A DNA stretch of 58,000 nucleotides from Adiantum capillus-veneris. Lineage: Eukaryota > Streptophyta > Polypodiopsida > Polypodiales > Pteridaceae. The notes below the pieces were generated by a model. It did no database searches, had not been told where the DNA came from, and was given only the letters and a program-made list of their open reading frames with translations. Shown piece by piece: positions 22,836 to 32,663 of this stretch; the first letter of the stretch is position 1; each line of letters begins with the position of its first letter. A program made the position numbers and the translations under genes. The stretch spans positions 70,966,176-71,024,175 of the forward strand of contig CM043969.1 of the NCBI GenBank assembly GCA_014529385.2, written 5' to 3'.

Positions 22836-23093
22836 TAAGGGAGCGTCGTAGGAAACTAATTAAAATTAAAAGACCTAAAGATCTAGCCGACGAGGAGTTG
22901 AACTGAAGACCTATTATTCAAGAGAGAAATGGCATAATCAATCTATCATACTTGGCATGGGTGATAGAAAGGTTATACCATTTATCTCTTTTTATTGGCA
23001 CACACATCCACACACGCGCACACACACAGGAAGAAGAGAGTTATAACGTCGTAGGAAACTATCTTAAAAGACGTTAAAGATTAGGTTATATGT

Positions 23094-23470
23094 AGACTTA
23101 CATTAAATTAGATTTAGGTTTATTTTTAACTAGATTTACGTTTATTTAAGCTAGATTTAGATTTACGTTATATTAGATTAGATGCGGGTCTCCATAGACT
23201 GCGATGCCTGCATGAAGCGGGTGAAGAAAGCCCTCAATGGAATATAGGGTATTGCTGCCTTCACTCATGGTGGGCTCCGTCGATCCAAAAGTACTGGTGA
23301 AATGTCTTCAGAAGATAGGGAAGAAGGTGGATCTTCAGGGCGGCAAGAGTCACTACATCCCCGACACAATGACCATCTAGACAACCTCTAGTCATTAGAC
23401 TTACGTTAAATTAGATTTAGCTTTATTTTTAGTTAGATTTACGTTTATTTAGATTTACGCTTATTTACGT
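23094..23470. repeat. Pair of ~75-bp direct repeats flanking the HMA fragment
   Basis: AT-rich copies at about 23094-23168 and 23397-23470 share GACTTAC(A/G)TTAAATTAGATTTAG and TAGATTTACGTTTATTTA blocks. They bracket the captured HMA exon (23182-23380). They may be duplicated flanking intron sequence or mark the capture event. Confidence 0.75.
23182..23380 (+). pseudogene. Captured HMA (heavy-metal-associated) domain fragment, HIPP-like
   Basis: From ATG 23182 the frame reads MRVSIDCDACMKRVKKALNG, the first half of an HMA fold including the metal-binding CxxC (CDAC), and stops at TAG 23245-23247. In the next frame, from 23282, it reads DPKVLVKCLQKIGKKVDLQG to TAG 23378-23380, matching the second half of the same fold (VDPxxLxKxLxKxGKxxxL of plant HIPP proteins). 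The two halves are joined through a frameshift in 23245-23281. It lies inside the CACTA element, so it is probably a gene piece picked up by the transposon. Such proteins bind Cu/Zn or act as metallochaperones; this copy cannot. Confidence 0.65.
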
Positions 23471-23764
23471 TAGATCGAGTCCACGCAAGAATTACTTACG
23501 GTTTAGGGTTTAGAGTTAGACGAACAGTGAAAAGATCTACTGTGAAAAGATGTTAAGATGAAGTGAAGTGCTACAGCTAGAGAAGAGGCAAAGGGATTTT
23601 GTCCACTACATGCAGTATCATGTAGACGTGGGTGTCTAGATTTCTTGTACCCACAAATATATGTATTGACCAATAAAGACGAGATTATAACCCGGTGGTT
23701 CTGATCTCCATGCACCTCTAGACCGAGGTGTGCGGGGATTGGACATGACTAGAGAATGTGAGGT

Positions 23765-23766
<2 letters not shown>

Positions 23767-23852
<86 letters not shown>
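23767..23852. repeat. (GA)n microsatellite
   Basis: About 43 uninterrupted GA dinucleotides shortly upstream of the transposase-like exon. GA tracts near plant 5' leaders can bind BPC/GAGA-type factors, but no effect can be read here. Confidence 0.97.
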
Positions 23853-23854
<2 letters not shown>

Positions 23855-23916
23855 GACGAAGAATGCCAATAGAATATTAAATTTGTTGTCTAGGTTATAA
23901 GTTTTTTATCCTCATT

Positions 23917-24294
23917 ATGAGTAGCGACGAGGATGTGGGACCGTCCAACCGAAACACCTATCTCTCAACGAGGGTCTTATGTCCTTGTAATCAATGCAAG
24001 CATGCTGTGCGACGGACAAGACGTGTTTCTTTGCAGCACGTTCGCGAATTTGGCGAGTTCGATCCATCTATTATAGATCGAGTTGTTGCCAATTATAACT
24101 CGTCGGACTCTGACGCTGGCCAACAAGCAGCAATCTTGCAACCCAATAGACGTATTCGCAGGCGCTTTGGTCAAGCAGCATATGTGAGGCCACAAGATGT
24201 AGCCTCTGACAGCTCGGGGGATGATCATGCAGAGCACATTCCCAACGAGGCAATGTTTGAGCCCGAGATTGATGAAATGATCGAGACGATCATG
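23917..24294 (+). pseudogene. CACTA transposase-associated first exon (truncated)
   Basis: ATG at 23917 opens a frame whose N-terminal ~125 residues include TRVLCPCNQCKHAVRRTRRV and SLQHVREFGEFDPS. The CPCxxC-K...V..H...GF pattern resembles the transposase-associated domain at the N-terminus of CACTA TNP2 transposases. Its position inside a CACTA end supports this. The frame continues without a stop into retroelement protease sequence after about codon 126, so the exon is truncated or fused. Alternatively it could be an unusual gag-like N-terminus of the plus Ty3 element. Confidence 0.5.
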
Positions 24295-24885
24295 GATTAT
24301 CACATTATCTTGGGGAGACCCTGGTTACGACAAGCGAGGGTAAAACATACTTTGGAAGCAAATATGCTTACAGTAAAGAAGGGTAATAGAAAAGTGTGTG
24401 TGATGTTGGGAACATGCCAACAACCAGTTCAAGCAGCATGGTCGGTGATAGCAGAAACAGTTAATATGGTGGAAGGATTAGAAGAGGATGAAGAGGAACA
24501 ATTTCTCAAACCGAATCCGGATTTGGTTTCTCTATACCTTGCGGATATATTTCTGATTCCGAAAGGGCATTCGATGGGGGTTTCAGGAACTCCAGGAGGA
24601 ATAGGGGAGTCCCAACAACAGGTGCTTCCAAGTCCTGAGTCACTGGAGGACGTGATTCAGCAAGAACGAGCGTTTGAGGCGCAAATGGAAGAAATTACAA
24701 GGGTTAAAGAAGATGAATTAGAGAAGGTTTTTCTTGGGGAGCAAGCGGAGTCGCAGCCCATATACATTAATAATCAGTTGGAAGCAAGTTTTAGAGATGA
24801 TTTGATCAAATTACTGACAGAGTTTAAGGATGTTTTCGCATGGGAATATGCGGACATGCAGGGATTGGATCCTAAGTTTTATTAG
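24295..24885 (+). pseudogene. C-terminal protease and linker of plus Ty3 element
   Basis: Beginning with DYHIILGRPWLRQARVKHTL, the second conserved element of a retropepsin; the catalytic DSG half is missing, lost at the CACTA junction. A long acidic linker follows and ends with LIKLLTEFKDVFAWEYADMQ, the usual lead-in to RT. TAG 24883-24885 sits in FY*HTINLKPDA, where related elements usually have Gln, so CAG to TAG is likely. Confidence 0.8.
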
Positions 24886-24897
24886 CATACGATCAAT

Positions 24898-26079
24898 TTG
24901 AAACCGGATGCGGTGCCTGTGAAGCAGCATTCGTACAGGATGAATCTGAATGTGGCAAAGCAAGTTAAATTGGAAATTAATCGCTTGTTGGAAGTGGGTT
25001 TTATTACCCCTATTGATAATCCGGAATGGATTTCTCCAATTGTGGTAGTACCAAAGAAAAATAAGCAAATCCGAATTTGTGTGGATTACCGGAAATTGAA
25101 TGCCGCTACTGTTCCAGATCCTTTTCCTCTCCCGTTTTTGGATTCCATTTTGGATGATGTAGTAGGACATGAGATGTATACTTTTCAGGATGGATTTAGT
25201 GGATATAATCAAATCAGAATGGCATTTCGGGATCAACCAAAAACAGCTTTTATTATCGCATGGGGAGTATTTGGCTGCACAGTAATGTGGTTTGGATTGC
25301 GGAATGCACCTTCCACTTTTCAACGGGATATGTTTCAAATCTTTGGGCCTTACTTGACGGGTTTTATGCGGAATTTTTTGGATGATCTCAGTGTTTTTGG
25401 AGCACAATTGGAGCATTTGCAACAATTGCGGTTATGCTTTACGAAATGCAGAGAGGTAAAATTCAGTTTAAATCCTTTAAAGTGTGCATTTGCTGTTCGC
25501 AGTGGCAGGCTCCTGGGGCATATCATCTCTGAAGACGGCATTTCTGTGGATCCGGATAAAATTGCCGCAATTATGGAAGCGCCTGCACCGAGGAATTAGA
25601 AACAGTGCCAGATTTTCCTTGGTCAAGCCCGATGGCATGGGAGGAATTTGCGGTTTGTCGCACATTTGGCAATCCCGATTACTCAGGCAGCTCATGCTGT
25701 AGATTTCGAATGGGCACAAGAATGTGATTTGGATTTTCGAAGATTAAAACTGCAGCTCTCCAAAGCTCCAATTATGCTGGCACCAAATTGGGGGCAGGAT
25801 TATCATGTGTTCGTGGATGCTTCGGATCGCGCTATTGGCAGTGTGTTGATGCAGGAACAAAGTCAAGGATGGTTCCCACCGGTCTATTATGCCAGTAGAC
25901 GATTATCATCTACAGAAAGAAATTATTCAGTAACGGAAAGGGAATGTTTATGGATGATTTACTCAGTGAAGAAATTTCGGCACTATCTGTTGGGCCGACG
26001 GTTTTTCTTCCATGTGGACCATTCGGCTCTGATATACTTGGCAAGGCAACAAAATTTGACAGGAAGATTGGCCCGATAG
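24898..26079 (+). pseudogene. RT and RNase H of plus Ty3 element
   Basis: In the same frame as the linker. RT landmarks: WISPIVVVPKKNKQIRICVD, YTFQDGFSGYNQIRMAF, WFGLRNAPSTFQRDMFQIFG and catalytic NFLDDLSVFG (DD intact, preceded by Leu). TAG 25597-25599 separates RT from the connection segment (FLGQARWHGRNLRFVAHLA). RNase H has HVFVDASDRAIGSVLMQE, SVTERECLWMIYSVKKFRHY and FHVDHSALIYL. It ends at TAG 26077-26079 in a spot (GRLAR*VLLLQEF) where relatives have Trp. Confidence 0.9.
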
Positions 26080-27738
26080 GTGCTTCTGTTGCAGGAATTT
26101 GACTTTGAGGTCATACACAGGCCAGGGGCTCAGCATGCGATGGCTAGCTACCTATCCCGACTAGACTCTGGAGAGCCGCCGACGGGGGTTGCTGATGAAT
26201 TTTTGGATGCATCTCTATTTCTAACAGGAGTCGCTGCAGAAGATATTACCGTCCCGAGTCAGGTAAAGGTCATTCCGAGCATTCCATGGACATGGTATGA
26301 GGAGATGTTTCATTTTCTCGATAGCGGCGACATGCCTTACTTCATGACCAGCCATCAGAGGAAACGTATGGCTATTAGAAGTAGGAATTTCGAGATCATT
26401 ATGGGGAAGCTCTATTACTGCACGGTGGCAGAGGTGTTATTCCGATGTGTGCTACCACAGGAGCAGGAAGCAGTTCTAGAGGAAGTACATACGGGTATTG
26501 CCGGAGGTCACTTTGTAGTACTAATTACAGCTAGAAAGGTTCTCCAATCAGGATTATGGTGGCCCACATTGTTTCAAGATGCGAGAAACTATGTGCAACA
26601 GTGTGATGTGTGCCAGTGTTTGGGGAAATCTACCAAACGGTCGAGAATGCCTTTTCAGCCAGTCTTGCCCTTGGAGCCTTTTCAAAAGTGGAGTTTGGAT
26701 TTTGTTGTTCCTTTTAAACTAGTGGCAGCTCACACAGGGAATAAGTATATCTTGACAGCCACGGATTACGCTACCAAATGTGTGGAGGCATGGCCTTTGA
26801 GGGATAACACTACAATTTCTGTGGTGGGATGCTTATATAAGGATATCTTTTCTAGATATGGCTGCCCTATTGAGCTGGTTAGTGACCGGGGAAGTCATTT
26901 TTTGAATAAGGTGATGGAGAGAATGCTGCGGTTTTACTTTGTATTGCACAGGAAATCTTCTCCATATTATCCTCAGGCGAATGGGCAAGCAAAATCAACC
27001 AATAAACAATTGATTCGAATTTTGACAAAGTTAGTGAATATGAATAGAACAGATTGGGATGTGAAACTTCCATCTGCCTTATGGGCCTATTGGACAACTT
27101 ACAAAGTGACAACAGGATTGACTCCTTTTAAGTTAGCATTTGGCATGGAGGCAATCACTCCGGTGGAGCATGTGATTCCGAGTTTGCAGATGTTGATTGC
27201 GGATCGGCTTCTTTCGGAGGATTCCGTGATTTTTCGATCGGATGTTTTGCAGGAACTGGACGAAGACCGGCTGTAGAGCTTTGCGGTGCTGCAAGATCTG
27301 CAGTCTAGGCGGAAAAAATGGCTGGATCGCCCGAAAGCATGGCAATTTTTTTGAGGACAGCTGATCCTTGTCTTCAATTCTCGTCTCAGGAAGATGCCAG
27401 GGAAGCTTAAATTAATGTGGTCAGGACCATTTTGGATTTTTCAAGCATGCGGACCTATTTCTTTTTATTTGGCGGATTTGCGGGGGGAGGTTATTTCTGT
27501 GCCGGTCAATGGTTTCACACTGCGTCATTATGTTTCACCTACCACGATTCAGTGCCCCTTTGCTGTGGTACAAGAGCGAGAAGCCGCCTTAATCATGATT
27601 GGGGATTCTTTGGCATGCAATCTTGGGAAGCGGGAAAAGATCTATGATGGTTGCGACACCGTGGATCGCCCTATCTTGGGAACTCATTGTGGAAGGGTTA
27701 CTATTGCATGCAGACGTTTTTTTATTGTGGTTCTCTAG
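26080..27738 (+). pseudogene. Integrase of plus Ty3 element, catalytic Glu lost
   Basis: A single zinc module (VHTGIAGGH ... QQCDVCQ) is followed by the core: WSLDFVVPF, SDRGSHFLNKVMERML and NGQAKSTNKQL. The catalytic Glu of NGQAE is Lys here (a single GAA-to-AAA change), so the enzyme is inactive even apart from the stops. In-frame stops are TAG 27274-27276 and TGA 27352-27354; the same frame continues through PGKLKLMWSGPFWIFQACGP, the C-terminal DNA-binding part, to TAG 27738. No frameshift is needed from the CACTA junction to here. Confidence 0.9.
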
Positions 27739-27796
27739 TTTCGTGTGTCGCACCCTCTTAGTATTTTATTCTCTGCTCCTGCATCTCATCGCCACC

Positions 27797-29835
27797 ATGA
27801 CAGCTTCTCTTTTGCAATGTGTCCCTTTCACTCCCGTGCAGAAGCTCGCGCTTTGACGAGTTGACGCATGGCTGCAAGACTTGCGGCTGTTTGTGTTCGC
27901 CAACCTGGACTGGCAAGGAATCCCACTGCACTCGCACACATCATGTTTGATCGAGAAACTCACGGCTGGGGATATGGTGGTCCTCAACAATCAACAGATA
28001 CAGTTGACAGCAGAAAGAATCTCAAGATGTTGTTGTTTACCCAACGATGGCATGGTGCGAGCCTCCCATGTGATCCTTGTTGTAGATGTCGAGCAGGAAT
28101 TTGGCTTGAAGATCAAAGGGGAGTATAAACTGTCAGGGTTGTCAGATGTGGCAACCAGGGATGCATATCGGTGGTTCCTTGAGGAGATTTGGCTACAGGA
28201 CAAAACGTATACTATTTCGACCCGAGCTAGAAATGTGTTGCATTCGGCCAACTTTGGGCCAGTAGCTTGGGCAACAGTGTTCAGAGAGCGACTACTGGCA
28301 GAGTGCCAACGAGTGATGGCATAGTTGGGGAGGGGTACCCCAACCAATACAAAGGTGGGCCAATTGCTCACATTGATCTTTCCTTTGAGAGAAGTGTTTC
28401 CTCTCGCCCTGCGTCCTCTTTGCCACTTTGAAGATGATCGCTTGGTGGTCCAAGGCACTAATCCTCCTCTATCGCAAACACAAAGCTTGGCAGTGCCAGC
28501 AGAGATGGAAACACAGCAGCAACAGGTGGGTACTGTGAAATTGCCTGGTTCATCGACGGCGGTGGTATCCTCTGGAGCCTAGGAGATGGCCACTGCAGGT
28601 GCAGGATAAGCAAGCCGCAAGCGCGGTTGTGCGGAGTAGCAATTTTCAGCACCACCTCCAACAACTGCATCTCCTGTTGCAGAAGATTCTACGGTGGCTC
28701 GTTGGCATCGCCGAATGCAGGAAAAAGTTAGCAGTATGACTCCCTTGTGGATGAGCTCTGTGGTTGCGAACGTCCCTGCTCAACCGGAAACGTTGGGTAT
28801 TACGAATTCGGCTGCCTCGACGGGAGGTATTCTCCCTGCAGCGCTACCCTGGGAGGCTACGGCAGCAGCGACCCCTGCTGACCAATTACAAGCATGCGGC
28901 ACATTTTTGAGCAGACTTGTAGAGTCTATTCGTGCGGCCTGGCTAGCCCCAACAACAGAGGGACGAGTCAATGAGCTGGAAGCGCACGTAGTGACTTTGC
29001 AGACTCATATTAGCGAGTTAAACACTCAGAATTAATAGCTGACTACCACTACTCACCAGCAAGGGGCAGAAATACAAAGATTAAGAGGGCCTAATGCTGA
29101 GTTTGTAAGGTCTATTCAACAAGAACTTCTTCAGTTGAAAACATAGCATAGCCTAGCTTCTTACTTAACCTCGCACCGTGGCGATGTAATGATCAACATG
29201 ACTGATTTGGATGCATTGGCAGTGGAGATGCAAGAGGATCTCCGAACTTTTAAAATAATCAATTACAAAGCTGGAGCACACGCTTGGCTGCTGAGGTGGG
29301 AGCATAGCCACCCGCTCAGCAGGTTGTGGTGCACCAACCCGAGTCATCCAACACTGACAGAGGTAAGAGTGTTGTTCTAGAGGGTTTTGATGTTGCTGAT
29401 TGGGCACAAGCTACAGAGGATTGTGCTGAAGCCCACGCTCATGTCTCTCGTTTGCAGAAAATGATTCGTCCCTTTCGTAAGGAGAGGCGCAGGGTCTATT
29501 TTTGGGTGGAGACCTTAGCTCACTCCTTTTCTCTCAGTCTCCCACCTTGCCCTCCATTTTGGGCTTCTCTTAATCGCTACCTTACTCGTTATTATCCCTT
29601 GCATACACCTCTTGCTCCTCTACCACAGCCGCCTCAATCTATCTCCTTGCCAACACAGTTTATTCCTCGAGCTGCCTGGCTGGAACAAATTGAGATAGAT
29701 CCACTTCTTTTGGATGAGGTCTATCGAGCCCATAGTGCAGATTTTTGGGGCTTTGGCTATATTGATGTTTCCTCTTCACCAGAGCAGGGTGCAGAGCAAC
29801 CACCGGAACCTTCCAACCTGAGGGGCTTATTGTAG
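27797..29835 (+). pseudogene. ORF3 of plus Ty3 element (downstream of integrase)
   Basis: ATG at 27797 sits in a strong context (GCCACCATG). One frame then runs to about 29250 with stops TGA 27854, TAG 28322, TAG 28580, TAA 28607, TAG 28637, TAA 29033, TAG 29036 and TAG 29144. It shifts by one base and continues as the MINM module (29326-29835) to TAG 29833-29835. The N-terminal domain (LRLFVFANLDWQGIPLHSH, DAYRWFLEEIWLQDKTYT) is not recognised. The middle has Gln/Ser/Pro-rich linkers and a short coiled coil (VNELEAHVVTLQTHISELN). The terminal module is almost the same as 5278-5919 on the minus strand. Function unknown; it may be a structural or envelope-like accessory protein without visible membrane segments. 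Confidence 0.7.
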
Positions 29836-30200
29836 GTTCACGTAATCCACCGTGCATGCTAGGTGTTACGGCATTATCCGCACATGCGGTCCTGCGGTCC
29901 TACGGAGGTCTGGACACTGCGGATCAAGAGTCAGGAGTCATGCGGTATGCGGCGGCCGGAGCGGCAGTTCTTCATAGGATATCATGGGATAGGAGTGTGT
30001 GCACCGTTCCCGATCTGCGCTGGAGCAATGGTTGTATATGGAGGGACATACCTATCTTTTGATGTAACTTAACCAATCTCTATGATATTCATGGCATCAT
30101 CTATTGTACTCTGTGTCTGGATTACAGATGAATGAAGCAAGAGTTGTTCTGTGTCTGTGTACTTTGTACTTCCTTCTCTTGTCATTCTGTGCGTTGATGT
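29831..30200 (+). repeat. 3' LTR (start) of plus Ty3 element
   Basis: TGTAGGTTCACG at 29831 follows a purine tract (GAGGGGC) and matches the minus-strand LTR start at 5276 for about 100 bp, through the ACGGCATTATCCGCACATGC-like block. The right end is not defined; the sequence up to about 30200 is non-coding. No 5' partner exists because the element's 5' half was lost at the CACTA junction. Confidence 0.6.
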
Positions 30201-30219
30201 TCATATAATGTAGTTGCAG

Positions 30220-30723
30220 GTAATCATTCCCGTAATGCCTATTGCTCCTGTGTGGGCAATAGCCATTACAATTATTAAAATGCTTGAGGAGGAGAACAAG
30301 AAACCCCCAACAACGATATTTAGATTTTTTTGCGGTCTTGAGGAATCAGATATAGAGATCATTCAAGAAGAAATTAAAGATGAGAAGATTTTATTGTCAA
30401 AGAGTGCAAAAGATGGTGATGTAATTGATATGTATGATCAAATCAAACAACTCAAACAAGAGAAACTCATTCAAGATGCACTTCTTGAAGGCTTCAATGC
30501 TTTGAATGAGTCATCACCATGTAAAGATTATGAGGAAATAGTAGGCATGTATAACATCAATGATGCATTTTATAAAATCATTCTAATGCTATGTGAGCAA
30601 TGGCTCAAAAATAGCTTGAAGCGTGGAACAAAGAAAATGGATTTTCTGGATGAAGCTATAAAATACATGCAATGGGAAATTCAACCTCACAAGGAGAAAA
30701 ATGAGTCTCTTGATTTGCCATAG
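30220..30723 (+). CDS. Hypothetical helical protein segment
   Basis: An open frame after an AG acceptor-like site at 30218-30219 (GTAGTTGCAG). It encodes about 165 residues with charged helices (GLEESDIEIIQEEIKDEKI, MYDQIKQLKQEKLIQDAL) and ends at TAG 30721-30723. Not recognised. It lies upstream of the methylase-like fragment and may be an exon of the same gene. No ATG start at its beginning; the first internal ATG codons lie nearby. Confidence 0.35.
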   Translation, partial: VIIPVMPIAPVWAIAITIIKMLEEENKKPPTTIFRFFCGLEESDIEIIQEEIKDEKILLSKSAKDGDVIDMYDQIKQLKQEKLIQDALLEGFNALNESSPCKDYEEIVGMYNINDAFYKIILMLCEQWLKNSLKRGTKKMDFLDEAIKYMQWEIQPHKEKNESLDLP

Positions 30724-30872
30724 TCCATCTATGTGGTGAACCTATAGATGGAAGGAAATCTCTACTTGAAGTGCCACTTCAACAACCAAATTCCTATTGG
30801 CTTATGCATTTTAGACTTGACAAAACACTATGGGGACAACTTGCAGTGGAGTGAGAGATATTTAGCAATGCT

Positions 30873-31600
30873 TTGGATGGGATGTTGGCTATTTCTGGAG
30901 GCTCAATTGATCCTGGATTTGTGTTTCTTGCATTTATAGATTTCTCTAGACTCACAAAAGTGCAATGTGCATTCCAGAGTATGGGAGATAATGTGAGCTA
31001 CCTTTGTTGTGGTGTCTTGCATCACTTTCCATTAGCACCTTGCAAAGGAGAAATTCAATTCCTTGTGGTTATTGCCTTCATGGGACAGGGTAATGCATTT
31101 GAAGACCTGAGAAGGAGATCAGAACAATATCCCCTGCCAAGTGATTGTTCTTTGCTTCAAGTAGAAAATGAAGCCACGTCAGATTTGCATTATTTGGAAG
31201 CCAAAAAAAGAGTTTTCATGAAGCACTACATTCATACATATTGTTTTCAAGATCATCAAGCACTACATTCATACATACTGTTTTGAAGATCGCAAGCTTG
31301 TAGATCTCTTTAGTGATGGCTCTCTAGTTGCACAAGAAGGATTACAACAAAAAAAGATGTCATCTGCTTAGTTGAGAGCGTGCAAGAGCAAGGAACCTTA
31401 GCAACCAGGCTTCTCGAATTTGCTAAGGCCCATGCTGATATAGAAAAGTGAGCTGGCATTCAAGATCAACAACCTACTTTGAAATTAGCTGACGATGTGC
31501 CCATCAGAGAAGAAATTTCTCTGCAAGAAGAAGAAGGAGAAGAAGAACAACCTCGTTTGTCAATGGAGGTCTACTTGGAAATGGAAGGACGTATGTTTTG
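30873..31600 (+). pseudogene. Possible SAM-dependent DNA-methylase-like fragment
   Basis: Frame 30873-31286 reads FIDFSRLTKVQCAFQSMGDN and similar. A ~38-bp tandem duplication (AAGCACTACATTCATACATA at about 31219 and 31257) ends that frame. Then RKLVDLFSDGSLVAQEGLQQ, a shift at an A7 run near 31355, and DVICLVESVQEQGTLATRLL continue to about 31600. The DLF-S-x-GS ... E pattern, following a helix, resembles the SAM-binding motif of N6/N4 DNA methylases of permuted order, but the glycine pattern is degenerate. This is a weak family guess; it could equally be an unrelated plant protein. Confidence 0.3.
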
Positions 31601-31859
31601 AACTTCTTGTATATGTTAACATCTATTCTTGTTGATTTGATACTCTTAATGTTATGTTTTGTTTTATGTGATACTTTTGAGTCCATCTTTTTCATCTTTA
31701 AGAATTAAAGGTTTAAATGTAGAGAATAATTTTATAACTTTTGAGTGATGAATCCTTAGATTTTAAAAAAACACTAGCCTAGACTTAAGAGATTTAATTG
31801 ATGAGTTTTAGACCTCGTACTATCCTCTTTATTTTATACTTTCAAGGATAGCATGGGTA

Positions 31860-32060
31860 GGTGAACCATACATAGATCCCAATCTCAAGAAGTGTGTTGA
31901 CCTTCAAACAACCCCATATAGCTTGGACAAGTGGTGGACCGTCCATGGAGGCTAATTCAAACAAGTGTGGTGGTGAACCTTCTACGGAGTCTAATTGTGG
32001 TAGAATTAAAACAATAGCCACTTCCTTGCACTGGCTTGGACAAGTGGTAGACCTTGCTTC
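31860..32060. repeat. Satellite-related motifs (TGGACAAGTGGTGGACC)
   Basis: The motif CTTGGACAAGTGGTGGACC occurs at about 31921-31940 and, as GACAAGTGGTAGACC, at 32038-32053, with CCTTCAAACAACCCC nearby. These are the core words of the 1-5136 satellite, here isolated and degenerate. Confidence 0.7.
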
Positions 32061-32663
32061 TATTAAGGTCTCTATTGAGAGAAGAATTGAATATAGAAGA
32101 AGAGAGAGATTAACTAGGTATAGATTTATAAATTTATAGAAAAGGGAAACGTGCTGGATTACAAAAATACCTCTCATTGTACAAATGTCCAAAACATCCA
32201 AAATTGAAACCTTTGGATAAAGTCTTATATTTAGACATTAAATCAAGAGGTTATGGTTGTGCATATGTTGAGACCATTGGTCGACTTGAATGAGGAGACA
32301 CATAGTTTGTTGACAATGACTTTATTTGATGTTTTCAAGTATTTATATGGATAGAAGTCTTAATTGCATGTGTTAATATGAATTTAATGGATCAAATCTG
32401 AATCAAGTAAATCATGGTTGTTGTTAACTTTATGTGGCCTTCATTATTCACTTAAGTACTAATATTTATTAAAGTGTAGGGTGTACAAGTTTGCCACAAA
32501 AGATTGTAGTATAGACTAGTGTTGCCTTGTGTACCAATAGTTGCAAGGATTATAATATTGATTTTACCTTGAATAAACTCATAAGTTTGACTTCCACATG
32601 TTTAAAATTGGTGATTTAAATTCTAGTGATTTTTGAGAACCCAATGTTATTTGTGTTTTTTAG
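32061..32663. other. Non-coding AT-rich interval
   Basis: No gene or repeat seen. The last bases (TTTTTTAG at 32656-32663) form a plausible 3' splice site for the NIF-like exon that follows. Confidence 0.4.

Larger units (their letters stand above)
22086..24294 (+). mobile_element. CACTA transposon 5' part
   Basis: The sequence starts CACTACAAGAGG at 22086, the hallmark end of plant CACTA (En/Spm) elements, followed by subterminal copies of AGCGACGCT in both orientations. The interior holds microsatellites, a captured HMA-domain fragment and, at 23917, a coding exon resembling the transposase-associated domain. The element is cut at about 24294, where sequence switches in frame to a Ty3/gypsy protease. 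No matching 3' end (reading TCTTGTAGTG) was found downstream in a suitable position. Confidence 0.65.
24295..30200 (+). mobile_element. 5'-truncated Ty3/gypsy element, plus strand
   Basis: It holds the protease tail, RT, RNase H, integrase, ORF3 and the start of a 3' LTR. Gag, the protease active site and the 5' LTR are absent; the left boundary is the CACTA exon. The pol frame is intact in phase but carries stops, four of five being TAG. Confidence 0.8.

Noticed and set aside
23490-23515. GGTTTAGGGTTTAGAG as interstitial telomere repeat
   Set aside because: Only two TTTAGGG-like words; too short to mean anything.
5924-29146. TAG readthrough or recoding to express the retroelement frames
   Set aside because: TAG is common at many positions, other stops and frameshifts coexist, and several sites replace Gln/Trp codons; decay by C-to-T change is simpler.
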